From NCBI GenBank assembly GCA_040414865.1, contig JBEDUR010000211.1, forward strand, positions 1 through 15,274: a stretch of 15,274 bases of DNA, given 5' to 3'. The translations under genes and the position numbers were made by a program. The notes beneath the pieces are model-generated. The model saw only the letters and a program-made list of their open reading frames with translations. It was not told the DNA's origin and did no database searches. Below, piece after piece: positions 6,218-14,103 of the stretch; position 1 is the first letter of the stretch, and every line of letters starts with the position of its first letter. The DNA comes from Palsa-461 sp040414865 (lineage in GTDB: Bacteria; Actinomycetota; Acidimicrobiia; Acidimicrobiales; RAAP-2).

Positions 6218-7111
6218 ATGTCCCGAATGAGCGAAGCCCTCGACCAGCTGATCCAGCTCCTCGACCTCGAGGCCATCGAAGTCAACATCTTCCGAGGGAT
6301 CCAGCCCGGCGAGGAGCGGCAGCGGGTCTTCGGCGGCCAGGTCGCGGCCCAGGCCCTCATGGCAGCGGGAAGGACCGTCGGGGTCGGTGAGGTCCACTCC
6401 CTCCACGCCTACTTTCTGCGGCCCGGTGATCCGGCGGTACCCATCCTCTACCTCGTGGACCGAATTCGGGACGGCCGGTCGTTCACGACCCGCCGGGTGG
6501 TCGCCGTCCAGCACGGCGAGGCCATCTTCCACCTCTCGGCTTCCTTCCACGTGCTCGAAAGCGGCCCGGTACACCAGCTGCCGATGCCCGAGGTTCCGGA
6601 TCCCGAAACCCTGCTCACCCTGCCCGAGCGCCTGGAGCGTTGGAAGGACGAGCTGAACACCTGGTACTACCGGCCGCACCCGATCGACCAGCGCTACATC
6701 GGCTCGATTCCCTGGGCCGTCCGGGGACAAGACTCCGACCCCCGCCAGCGCCTGTGGCTGCGCGCCGACGGGCGTCTTGGCGACGAGCCCCTCCTCCATG
6801 CCTGCGTCGCCGTTTACGCCTCGGATCTGTCCCTCTATGACACCATCCTCCGGCCCCACGAGGTCCACTGGACGGAGAGCGACTTCATGGGAGCGAGCCT
6901 GGACCACTCCATGTGGTTCCATCGCCGGTTCCGGGCCGACGAGTGGCTCCTCTATGACACCGACTCACCGGTCGCGATCAATGCCCGCGGGCTGGCGCGG
7001 GGGTTCTTCTTCGTGCGGGGCGGAGCGCTGGTCGCCTCGGTGGCCCAGGAGGGCCTGGTGCGCTTCCTCGGTGCGCCGGTTCGAACGGTTCCCGAAGAGG
7101 ACGCTCCTTAG
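6218..7111 (+). CDS. tesB: Acyl-CoA thioesterase II (TesB type)
   Basis: This is a complete 297-residue double hot-dog enzyme that hydrolyses acyl-CoA to free fatty acid and CoA in the cytoplasm. RVFGGQVAAQAL (36-47) and SLHAYFLRPGDP (61-72) mark the first hot-dog domain; ASDLSL (201-206), LDHSMWFHRRF (228-238) and VASVAQEG (272-279) mark the second. By alignment with E. coli TesB, the triad Asp204/Thr228/Gln278 corresponds to Asp203, Ser227 and Gln277 here, so the threonine is conservatively replaced by serine. A second in-frame ATG at 6227 is an alternative start; neither has a clear ribosome binding site. The gene diverges from the GtrA-family gene, and its stop codon overlaps that of convergent gltA by four bases. 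Confidence 0.94.
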   Translation: MSRMSEALDQLIQLLDLEAIEVNIFRGIQPGEERQRVFGGQVAAQALMAAGRTVGVGEVHSLHAYFLRPGDPAVPILYLVDRIRDGRSFTTRRVVAVQHGEAIFHLSASFHVLESGPVHQLPMPEVPDPETLLTLPERLERWKDELNTWYYRPHPIDQRYIGSIPWAVRGQDSDPRQRLWLRADGRLGDEPLLHACVAVYASDLSLYDTILRPHEVHWTESDFMGASLDHSMWFHRRFRADEWLLYDTDSPVAINARGLARGFFFVRGGALVASVAQEGLVRFLGAPVRTVPEEDAP

Positions 7112-8376
7112 CGCCGGCTCATCGGCACGAAGTCGCGGGACTCGGAGCCGATGTAGAGCTGGCGGGGTCGGGCGATCTTGGAGTCCTGGTCGAGCATCTC
7201 CTGCCAGTGCGCGAGCCAGCCCACGGTGCGCGGGATGGCGAAGAGTACGGGGAACATCTCGAGTGGGAAGCCCATCGCCTGGTAGATGAGGCCGCTGTAG
7301 AAGTCCACGTTCGGGTAGAGCCGCCGGGACAAGAAGTACTCGTCGTTGAGCGCGATCTCCTCGAGCTTGAGCGCGATGTCGAGCAGCGGGTTGCGGCCCG
7401 TGACCTCGAACACGGCGTCGGCAGTGGCCTTGATGATCTTGGCCCGCGGGTCGTAGCTCTTGTAGACGCGGTGACCGAACCCCCACATTCGGTCGGATCC
7501 GCCCTTGATCTCCTCGATGAAGCCGGGAACATTGTCGATGCTCCCGACGTCCATGAGCATTCTGATCACCTGCTCGCAGGCCCCGCCATGCCGTGGCCCG
7601 TAGAGGGCGGCTGCGGCGGCGGCGGTGGCCGAGTAGGGGTCGGCGTGCGAGGACCCGACTACTCGCATGGCCGTGGTCGAGCAGTTCTGCTCGTGATCGG
7701 CATGGAGGATGAACAGCGTGTCGAGGGCATGGGCGAGCACGGGGTCGGCCTCGAAGCGGGGCTCGGCCACCTTCCACATCATCGAGAGGAAGTTGGAGGT
7801 GAAGTCGAGCGTGTTGTCGGGATAGATGAATGGCTGCCCGACGCTGAAGCGGTGCGCGGCGGCGGCCAGCGTCGGCATCTTGGCGATCAGCCGGACAATC
7901 TGCTTCTTGCGGGATTCGGGGTCGAAGATGCTCTTGGCGTCGAGGTAGAAGGTGGACAGGGCCGCGATCGCCGATACGAGCATGCCCATCGGATGAGCGT
8001 CGTAGTGGAAGCCCTCCAGGAACCGCTTGCGCACGTTCTCGTGGATGAAGGTGTGGTACGTGATGTCCCGCTTCCAGTCCTCGTACTGCACCGCGCTCGG
8101 GAGCTCGCCGTGCAGGAGCAGGTAGGCGACCTCGAGGAAGGTCGACTGCTCGGCCAGCTGCTCGATCGGGTACCCCCGATAACGGAGGATCCCGGCATCA
8201 CCGTCGATGTAGGTGATCGAGCTCTCGCAAGCAGCAGTGGCCATGAACCCCGGGTCGAAGAACCAGACGCCGGGTAGGAGCTTCGACCATTCGGTCGCCG
8301 AAACCCCGCCGTGGATGATCGGGACCTCCAGGGAGTTCCCGGTTCGGTTGTCAGTGATCGTGATCGTTTCGGGCAC
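7108..8376 (-). CDS. gltA: Citrate synthase
   Basis: This is a complete 422-residue protein of the longer, E. coli-like citrate synthase class with an N-terminal beta domain. It condenses acetyl-CoA and oxaloacetate to citrate at the entry to the TCA cycle. The catalytic residues are visible: His263 in YGPRHGGACE, His302 in GFGHRVYKSYDPRAKI and Asp358 in PNVDFYSGL, corresponding to His264, His305 and Asp362 of E. coli. FILHADHEQNCSTTAMRVVG (222-241) is also standard. The start is GTG, supported by GGGAGGG on the minus strand five bases upstream (8388-8382). The gene lies 36 bases downstream of the membrane-anchored hypothetical gene on the same strand, so co-transcription is possible. Its stop overlaps the convergent thioesterase stop. 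Confidence 0.97.
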   Translation of the reverse strand: MPETITITDNRTGNSLEVPIIHGGVSATEWSKLLPGVWFFDPGFMATAACESSITYIDGDAGILRYRGYPIEQLAEQSTFLEVAYLLLHGELPSAVQYEDWKRDITYHTFIHENVRKRFLEGFHYDAHPMGMLVSAIAALSTFYLDAKSIFDPESRKKQIVRLIAKMPTLAAAAHRFSVGQPFIYPDNTLDFTSNFLSMMWKVAEPRFEADPVLAHALDTLFILHADHEQNCSTTAMRVVGSSHADPYSATAAAAAALYGPRHGGACEQVIRMLMDVGSIDNVPGFIEEIKGGSDRMWGFGHRVYKSYDPRAKIIKATADAVFEVTGRNPLLDIALKLEEIALNDEYFLSRRLYPNVDFYSGLIYQAMGFPLEMFPVLFAIPRTVGWLAHWQEMLDQDSKIARPRQLYIGSESRDFVPMSRR

Positions 8377-8381
8377 TGATT

Positions 8382-8388
8382 CCCTCCC
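8382..8388 (-). promoter_or_regulatory. Ribosome binding site supporting the GTG start of gltA
   Basis: GGGAGGG on the minus strand ends five bases before the GTG at 8376. No competing ATG with a comparable site is seen, so the GTG start is preferred. Confidence 0.65.
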
Positions 8389-8412
8389 TGGACCTCGTGT
8401 CCTCCTCGGATC

Positions 8413-9537
8413 CTACGGCGCGGTGGTCCGCACCCGAGCACAGCGGGAGGACCCGCTCTTCGAGACGTAGGGAGCAACCTCGACCGTGGCTCCCTGCCCG
8501 CCGTTCGGGCGGGACTGGCCGGCCGGCGGGACGACGGTGACCACCAGGTGATAGGTGATCCCGGGGGACACCGGAAGGTCGGGCAGCGTGATCGCGATGC
8601 TCCCCGCCGGGGCCAACGTGACCTCCTTCTTCACCGGGAAGACCGGGCCGCCGGCGATGTTCTGGACGGCCGCCTCGACCGGGACCTTGGCGGCAACAAT
8701 CGTCCCGTCGTTGCGCACGACCGCGGTGATCGCGAGTGTGCACGTGGGTGGCACCTCCGAGATGCCGGCACCGAGCGGTGGAGCCTGGGGTTGGCCCTGG
8801 ACCGCGGGAGCGGGCGGGAGCACCGGTGGGTTCAGATCCACCGCCACCAGATGGACGTCCTGCATCGCGACCAGCGCTTGCGACGAGGTGAGCTGATCGA
8901 CCCTCGTTCGCACGGCGGCGGTGTTCCAGAGAACCCCCTTGGGCACCCATACCGAGGCCGGCAGCTGGAAGCCGCCGGGCACAGAGGAGAACTCGTGCCT
9001 CGCCCGGCGGTAGTCGAGGTCGGCGCGGGTGAGGAGCTGGCCGACCCCGACGAGCTTGGTGACCGCCTCGGCTGTGCTGAGCGGCGGTGGCGGGAATGGC
9101 GAGACGGGGCTGTCTTCGGGGGTGAGCTGGAGGAGGCCATCGATCGCGCCCCGCAGGCGAGAGACCGCGACCGCCCGCTCCGTCATGGCGTCCATGTAGT
9201 CGGTCCCGGCTTGTCCTTCCGGCGGGGATGAGCCGAGAAGGGAGGTCGCCGAGGCGACCGACTTGGAGCCCTGGGAGAGCGAGTCGAGGCCGTCGGCCAA
9301 TGTCACCCGGTCGTCGCTCGCCATGTGGGTCACCAGCGCGCGCATCTGCGCGCCAACCGAGTTGGACTGGTCGGCCAGCAGCCGGGCCTCGGCACCGAAG
9401 GACCGGTCGATGGCCTGGTGGTACGGACCGGAGGCCCTGCCGGCAAAGATCAGGCCGCCCACGAGGAGGAACAGGGCCACGGCCACCACGGCCGCCACGA
9501 TCGCAAACCAGGTGAGATCGCGGCGCGCCCTCGCCAT
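8413..9537 (-). CDS. Membrane-anchored extracellular protein of unknown function
   Basis: I do not recognise this 374-residue protein. A basic N-terminus (MARARRD) leads into one hydrophobic helix at about 9-33, with no signal peptidase or lipobox site, so it is probably a signal anchor with the rest outside the cell. Residues 40-220 are mostly helical, low in cysteine and contain a proline run (FPPPPL, 148-153). A second proline-rich linker lies at about 236-265. Residues 266-360 look like an Ig-like or CARDB-like beta domain: alternating hydrophobic strands such as CTLAITAVVRNDG, AGSIAITLPDLP and ITYHLVVTVVP. The two cysteines (266 and 366) bracket that domain and could form a disulfide. 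There is no Shine-Dalgarno sequence; TAGCGT lies nine bases before the ATG. It is upstream of gltA on the same strand, but no functional link is evident. Confidence 0.75.
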   Translation of the reverse strand: MARARRDLTWFAIVAAVVAVALFLLVGGLIFAGRASGPYHQAIDRSFGAEARLLADQSNSVGAQMRALVTHMASDDRVTLADGLDSLSQGSKSVASATSLLGSSPPEGQAGTDYMDAMTERAVAVSRLRGAIDGLLQLTPEDSPVSPFPPPPLSTAEAVTKLVGVGQLLTRADLDYRRARHEFSSVPGGFQLPASVWVPKGVLWNTAAVRTRVDQLTSSQALVAMQDVHLVAVDLNPPVLPPAPAVQGQPQAPPLGAGISEVPPTCTLAITAVVRNDGTIVAAKVPVEAAVQNIAGGPVFPVKKEVTLAPAGSIAITLPDLPVSPGITYHLVVTVVPPAGQSRPNGGQGATVEVAPYVSKSGSSRCARVRTTAP

Positions 9538-9546
9538 TGGGCCGCG

Positions 9547-9552
9547 ACGCTA
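9547..9552 (-). promoter_or_regulatory. Candidate -10 box of the membrane-anchored protein gene
   Basis: TAGCGT on the minus strand lies nine bases before the ATG at 9537, close to the spacing of a leaderless or nearly leaderless transcript. No -35 box was recognised. Confidence 0.3.
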
Positions 9553-9585
9553 CCGCCGGTGAGGCGCCGGCCACCTCCACCCTCT

Positions 9586-9630
9586 GGGTCCTGGCGGGAC
9601 ACGCACCGAAGTCCCGGGCCCGAGGGACCC
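9586..9630 (-). terminator. Nested hairpin directly after sqdB, possible terminator
   Basis: An outer stem GGGTCC (9586-9591)/GGACCC (9625-9630) encloses an inner stem CGGGAC (9595-9600)/GTCCCG (9611-9616) with a ten-base loop. It begins one base after the sqdB stop codon, but no T tract follows. Actinobacterial terminators often lack the T tract, so termination or transcript-end protection is plausible. Confidence 0.4.
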
Positions 9631-9631
9631 C

Positions 9632-10813
9632 CTAGGCGCTGAGAGACTCCGCCTTCTCGGCCCGGCCCGACGCCTCCCGCCAGTCGGCGCGGGGAGCGAT
9701 GGTGTCGGGATCGATCCGGTTCCGGTTGCGCTCGGCCGTGGCCAGCATCCCGGCGACCGTCGGCCGGTCGAGCAGGTGTGGAACCAGACCGAGGTCCAAG
9801 AGCTTGGTGTGCGCGGCCCGGTAGTAGTGGTCCTCCCGCTCGACGCGGGGGTTCGGGATGGTCGCGATCTCGGCCTTCCCACCTGAGGCCTCCACCACTT
9901 TGTCGGCCAGCTCCATGATCGAGAAGGACTCGGTGAACTGATTGAACACCCGGTACTCGCCCTCGCTGGGAGGGTTGAGAACCGCCAGCTCGACGCAGGC
10001 CAGCGTGTCGCGGATGTTGAGCATGCCCCGGGTCTGCCCGCCGGCGCCGTAGACCGTGAGCGGGTGGCCGGCGACCGCCTGGACGACGAACCGGTTCAGC
10101 ACGGTGCCGAACACGCCGTCGTAGTCGAAGCGGGTGGCGAGCTCGGGGTGCAGCACCGTCTCGCCGGTCTCCTGGCCGTAGACGATCCCCTGGTTGAGGT
10201 CGGTCGACCGGAGGCCCCAGATCCGGCAGGCGAACATGATGTTGTGGCTGTCGTGGACCTTCGACAGGTGGTAGTAGGACCCGGGCTGCTTGGGGTACGG
10301 CAGGATGTCGGTCCGGCCCCGGTGGGTGATCTCGATGAACCCCTCCTCGATGTCGATGTTGGGGGTTCCGTACTCACCCATGGTCCCCAGCTTGACCAGG
10401 TGTATCGCGGGGTCGATCTCGGCCATCGCGTAGAGCAAGTTCAGGTTGCCCACGACGTTGTTCACCTGGGTGTAGACCGCATGGGCGCGGTCAATCATCG
10501 AGTAGGGAGCAGAGCGCTGCTCGGCGAAATGGACGATGGCGTCAGGGCGGAATGTTCGGAGCGTGTCGTACACGAATGACGCGTCGTCGAGATCCCCCAC
10601 GAAGAGGTCAATGGGGAGCCCCGAGATGTCTTCCCAGACCTTGATCCGGCGCTGCAGCTGGCTGATCGGGACGAGGCTCGAGATCCCCAGCTCGGCGTCG
10701 TACTGCCGGCGAACAAAGTTGTCGACCGCCCCAACCTCGTGGCCCTGATGGGAGAAATAGAGGGCCGTGGGCCAACCCAAGTACCCGTCTGCGCCGAGAA
10801 CCAGGACTCTCAT
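9632..10813 (-). CDS. sqdB: UDP-sulfoquinovose synthase (SQD1/SqdB family)
   Basis: This is a 393-residue NAD-dependent enzyme of the short-chain dehydrogenase/epimerase superfamily. It converts UDP-glucose and sulfite to UDP-sulfoquinovose, the donor for the sulfolipid SQDG or for sulfoquinovose glycans. The NAD site reads VLGADGYLGW (5-14). SQD1-specific stretches include RRIKVWEDISG (55-65), FAEQRSAPYSMID (96-108), PYPKQPGSYYHLSK (172-185) and LNQGIVYG (206-213). The catalytic residues expected in this family are present: Thr144 in LGTMGEYG and the Tyr181-x3-Lys185 pair. The length fits the family. The ATG at 10813 is chosen because the NAD motif starts straight after it and AAGGAG lies 12 bases upstream; a TTG at 10888 would add an unlikely tail. 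No SqdX-type glycosyltransferase is adjacent, so the final product is unknown. Confidence 0.9.
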   Translation of the reverse strand: MRVLVLGADGYLGWPTALYFSHQGHEVGAVDNFVRRQYDAELGISSLVPISQLQRRIKVWEDISGLPIDLFVGDLDDASFVYDTLRTFRPDAIVHFAEQRSAPYSMIDRAHAVYTQVNNVVGNLNLLYAMAEIDPAIHLVKLGTMGEYGTPNIDIEEGFIEITHRGRTDILPYPKQPGSYYHLSKVHDSHNIMFACRIWGLRSTDLNQGIVYGQETGETVLHPELATRFDYDGVFGTVLNRFVVQAVAGHPLTVYGAGGQTRGMLNIRDTLACVELAVLNPPSEGEYRVFNQFTESFSIMELADKVVEASGGKAEIATIPNPRVEREDHYYRAAHTKLLDLGLVPHLLDRPTVAGMLATAERNRNRIDPDTIAPRADWREASGRAEKAESLSA

Positions 10814-10825
10814 CGTGGATGCACG

Positions 10826-10831
10826 CTCCTT
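10826..10831 (-). promoter_or_regulatory. Ribosome binding site of sqdB
   Basis: AAGGAG on the minus strand lies 12 bases before the ATG at 10813. The spacing is a little long, but the site supports this start over the upstream TTG. Confidence 0.5.
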
Positions 10832-10994
10832 TTCGTGGCTGCCTCCCGAGCCGGCCTTGACCACCAGGCGGTCTCGCGCCCTTCGCAATCAAATCGCAAC
10901 ATCATGATGACGGATCCACCTGAGATTTCCCTGGGAGATCCAGCGAGTCCAGAGCCCGCTGAAAACGGCCCCGGTGCAGGTCACAGGCCCTCTG

Positions 10995-11000
10995 TAGCGT
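10995..11000 (+). promoter_or_regulatory. Candidate -10 box of the helicase-nuclease operon
   Basis: TAGCGT fits TANNNT and lies 16 bases before the ATG at 11017, which would give a leader of about ten bases. The 203-base gap shared with divergent sqdB has a few AT-richer patches but no convincing -35 box, and no GAAC-N4-GTTC type LexA box was seen in it. Confidence 0.25.
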
Positions 11001-11016
11001 CGTTCGGGGTGGATCG

Positions 11017-14000
11017 ATGCCAAATGTAAGAAGTTCGTTGAAATTGCAAGAGCTCGGCGAGGCGATCGAGCTCGGCCAGCGCGACGACCCCTTCGCGCCG
11101 GTCACCGTGATCGTCCCCTCCCCCTACGCCCGGGTGCAGCTCCGCCGGGAGGTCGGGCTCCGGCGAGGGGTGTGCAACGTCTCGTTCCGTACCTGGACCG
11201 AGGCATTGGCAGACCTGGCCCGACTGGCTGGGCCGGCGGTGCGGCTGCCGACGCCGCGCATGGTGAACGAGGCCCTCCGACAGGTTCTCGTCGCCCGGCC
11301 CACTCCGTTTTCTTCGTTCGCCCGCTCTCCGGTGGCCCGTACTGAGCTCGTCGCACTGTTCTCCGACCTCTGGCGCTCGGAGGAGACGCTGCTCGACGAG
11401 CTCGCCAGGCGGGGCGGGCGGGCTCAGGCGCTCGTGGAGACGCTCGGGGCGCTCGGGACGCATCTGGCCGAGCATGGCTTCACCCCCGCCGGCGCGCTCT
11501 ACGACCTGGCCGCGCTCGGTGCCGAGCGGGTCGCCGGCGTGTTCGTGCAGTGGTTCCCGAGCCGAGGCCGAGCCAAGGACCGCGCGGTGCTCGATCGGCT
11601 GGCCGGGCGGGACCGGCTGCTGGCGACCGTCAGTGCCGACGAGAACGAATCAGGGCAGATCGCGATCGCGCTCCGGTGTGCCGATGCCGACGAAGAGGTG
11701 CGGGCCGCGTTGCGCCGGGTGCTCTCGGCCGCAGAGTCCGGCGTGCCGTTGTGGCGTCAGGCGATTCTCCACCCCCCGTCGGACCGCTATCGCCGGATCG
11801 TGCACCAGCAGCTGGCGGCGGCCGGGGTTCCGACCGCCGGGCGGGCCTCCACGACCCTGGCGCAGAGCGCGACCGGCCGGATGCTGCTCGGCGCCCTTGC
11901 CCTGGCCGACGGCGGATGGCGCCGCGAGGCGGTCATGAACTGGCTCCGGTCGGCACCGGTGACGACCGCCGACGGCCTGCCAGCGCCAATCGGCGACTGG
12001 GACGAGATCTCGGCCCGGGCCGGGGTGGTCGAGGGGCTGGCGCAGTGGCGCTCGCGCCTGGGGCGGTTCTCCGTTCTGGGGCGCAGGGATGAGCCGTACG
12101 CCGCCCATTCGCCACGGGAGGCCGGCCTGGCCCGGTCGCTCGCCGAGTTCGTCGACCGCCTGGCCGACGACCTGACCCCGAACGCGTCGTTCTGGTCCGA
12201 GTGGGCCCGATGGGGAACCGGCATCCTCGACCGGTACCTCTGTCCCGACGACCGTACCGAGGACTGGCCGAGGACCGAGCTGATCGCGGCCGGCCTGGTC
12301 CGGGAGCTGCTGAGAGACCTGGGCGGGCTGGACGCCGTGGCCGAAAGCACCGACCTCGCCGCCTTCGGTCACGCAGTCGCCGATGAGCTCACCTTGCGGG
12401 CACTGCGCGACGACGGCGGGCTGGCCAAGCCGGGATCGGAGGCGGACGCCGAGACCGCGCCCGAGCTCGACCTGGCCGGACTCGGTGGACCGATCGGTTC
12501 GGGGGTGTTCGTCGGCTCGCCGGCCGAGGCCCGCGGGCTGGTCTTCGATGCCGTCTGTCTCACCGGACTGGCCGACGAGCAGTTCCCCGGGGCAATCGGT
12601 GGCGACCCCCTGCTCCTCGGGCCCGAGCCCGAGCACGAGGACTGGCCCACCAGAGGGCAGGCCGCCGCCGAGGCTCTCGACGACCTGGCATCGGCGCTCG
12701 CGCTGGCCGGCACAGCTGTGGCCACTTGGCCAGGCGTCGACCCGCGCACCGGGCGCGAGTACGGGCGCTCGCGCTGGCTCGAGCCGGGCGAGTCCCTCGG
12801 CCCGACACCCGACGGTGCGGTTCCCTCCTTCGTCGCCGGGTTGACGAGCCCGGACCAGGCGACGACGCCGGTCTCTCCGGCCGAGCGCCTCCTGTCGTCG
12901 CTGGCCAAGGAGGCCGAGGGTGGCCGGGCCGTCGAGACCCATCCCGCGGTCGTCTCGGAGCCACCGGCGGCGACCGGTCTTCCCCCACTCGCGTTGAGTC
13001 TGGGCGCGGCCCGCTCCGCTGTCGGCGGTAGCTTCAGCCGGTTCGAGGGCAACGTCGGGGCGCATGCCGGTCCGAGGACCGACCGAGTGCTCTCGCCGAC
13101 CAGCCTCGAGGACTACGCGCGGTGTCCCCGCCGCTACCTGTTCGCTCGGGAGCTCGGGTTGCACACCCCATTCCGTCCAGAGGCCAACGAGCGGATGGCC
13201 GAATGGGACCGCGGTGTTCTCATCCACGAGATCCTTGCCCGCTACGTGGGAGAACGGATCGAGGGAGGGCTTCCACCGTCCCTCGAGCGCCTCGTCGGGA
13301 TCGCCCGCGAACGCCTAGCGCTGGCCGAGGAAGAGGGCCGGTGCGGGCCGCCGGTGGTGGCGTCGGCGGAGCGCTCGGTGCTACTGCGCGAGCTCCGTCG
13401 CTTCTTCGAGGAGGACCGGCTGGAGCCGGTCGCGGTGGAGTTGGCCTTCGGCGTCGGGTCCGAACGCGACGCCGCCGAGAACGGCCGGGGTCCGGACCCC
13501 GAAGCGCCGGAGCGCCGAGCGCAGCCGGTGGAGGTGGTGTCGAGCCGCGGTCGCGTGGTCACGTTCCGCGGGTTTGTGGATCGCATCGACCGTGACAACG
13601 ACGGCACCGTCGTGGTGAGCGACTACAAGACGGGCCGGCAGTCCGGCCTGTCCAAGGAGCTCAAGCCCGATCCGGTGGCCGCCGGGACACGCCTCCAGCT
13701 GCCGATCTACGCCCTGGCCGCCCAGGCCTACCTGGACACGGCCGAAGAGGTCCGGGCCCGATACTGGCTGACGTCCTGGAACCGCAGCCATCCCTCCCTG
13801 GAGTGCCGGCTGGACGACCGGCTTCTCACCCGATTGCAGGAGGTGGTCGAGCTGATCTCGGGAGGTGTCGAGGCCGGGGTGTTCCCCGGGGTGCCTGGAG
13901 ACGAGGCCTGGAGTCCCCAGGGCCCCACCTTCGAGCACTGCGCCTTCTGCGACTTCAACTCGATGTGCCCCACCGACCGGGACCGGCGCTGGGCGGCTCA

Positions 14001-14103
14001 GCGCAGCGCGGTCGAAGTCGAACCGGTGACGGCGCTCGACGCCGAACCCGACCCCGATCTGCGCGATCTGGTCGTGCCGAAGGAGCTCGGGGGCGATCGG
14101 TGA
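11017..14103 (+). CDS. AddB-like protein with iron-sulfur PD-(D/E)XK nuclease domain
   Basis: This 1028-residue protein is probably one subunit of a two-part helicase-nuclease that resects double-strand breaks for recombination. The N-terminal part resembles a helicase fold but has no Walker A: after DPFAPVTVIVPSPYARVQLRRE no GKT loop appears, so it is probably not an ATPase. A motif V-like stretch is ARGLVFDAVCLTGLADEQFP (about 505-522). The RecB-family nuclease domain fills about 690-985, with His737 in VLIHEIL, Asp855 in GFVDRID, Asp869 and Lys871 in SDYKTG, and QLPIY (894-898) as the QxxxY motif. Cys703 (ARCPRRY) with Cys975, Cys978 and Cys984 (CAFCDFNSMC) match the four ligands of the 4Fe-4S cluster known in AddB. 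The stop overlaps the helicase start by four bases. Family placement is firm; orthology to classical AddB is less so. Confidence 0.88.
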   Translation: MPNVRSSLKLQELGEAIELGQRDDPFAPVTVIVPSPYARVQLRREVGLRRGVCNVSFRTWTEALADLARLAGPAVRLPTPRMVNEALRQVLVARPTPFSSFARSPVARTELVALFSDLWRSEETLLDELARRGGRAQALVETLGALGTHLAEHGFTPAGALYDLAALGAERVAGVFVQWFPSRGRAKDRAVLDRLAGRDRLLATVSADENESGQIAIALRCADADEEVRAALRRVLSAAESGVPLWRQAILHPPSDRYRRIVHQQLAAAGVPTAGRASTTLAQSATGRMLLGALALADGGWRREAVMNWLRSAPVTTADGLPAPIGDWDEISARAGVVEGLAQWRSRLGRFSVLGRRDEPYAAHSPREAGLARSLAEFVDRLADDLTPNASFWSEWARWGTGILDRYLCPDDRTEDWPRTELIAAGLVRELLRDLGGLDAVAESTDLAAFGHAVADELTLRALRDDGGLAKPGSEADAETAPELDLAGLGGPIGSGVFVGSPAEARGLVFDAVCLTGLADEQFPGAIGGDPLLLGPEPEHEDWPTRGQAAAEALDDLASALALAGTAVATWPGVDPRTGREYGRSRWLEPGESLGPTPDGAVPSFVAGLTSPDQATTPVSPAERLLSSLAKEAEGGRAVETHPAVVSEPPAATGLPPLALSLGAARSAVGGSFSRFEGNVGAHAGPRTDRVLSPTSLEDYARCPRRYLFARELGLHTPFRPEANERMAEWDRGVLIHEILARYVGERIEGGLPPSLERLVGIARERLALAEEEGRCGPPVVASAERSVLLRELRRFFEEDRLEPVAVELAFGVGSERDAAENGRGPDPEAPERRAQPVEVVSSRGRVVTFRGFVDRIDRDNDGTVVVSDYKTGRQSGLSKELKPDPVAAGTRLQLPIYALAAQAYLDTAEEVRARYWLTSWNRSHPSLECRLDDRLLTRLQEVVELISGGVEAGVFPGVPGDEAWSPQGPTFEHCAFCDFNSMCPTDRDRRWAAQRSAVEVEPVTALDAEPDPDLRDLVVPKELGGDR

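Noticed and set aside
10814..10888. TTG-initiated N-terminal extension of sqdB by 25 codons.
   Set aside because: The NAD-binding motif starts right at the ATG at 10813, family members begin there, and the AAGGAG site would fall inside the extension.
10889..11016. SOS (LexA) operator before the helicase-nuclease operon.
   Set aside because: Only a half-site-like CGTTCG was found; no GAAC-N4-GTTC palindrome is present.
11650..13227. A 525-codon open frame antisense to the AddB-like gene.
   Set aside because: Its composition (glycine, arginine, glutamine rich) is typical of antisense frames in GC-rich genes, and the sense frame has verified catalytic motifs.
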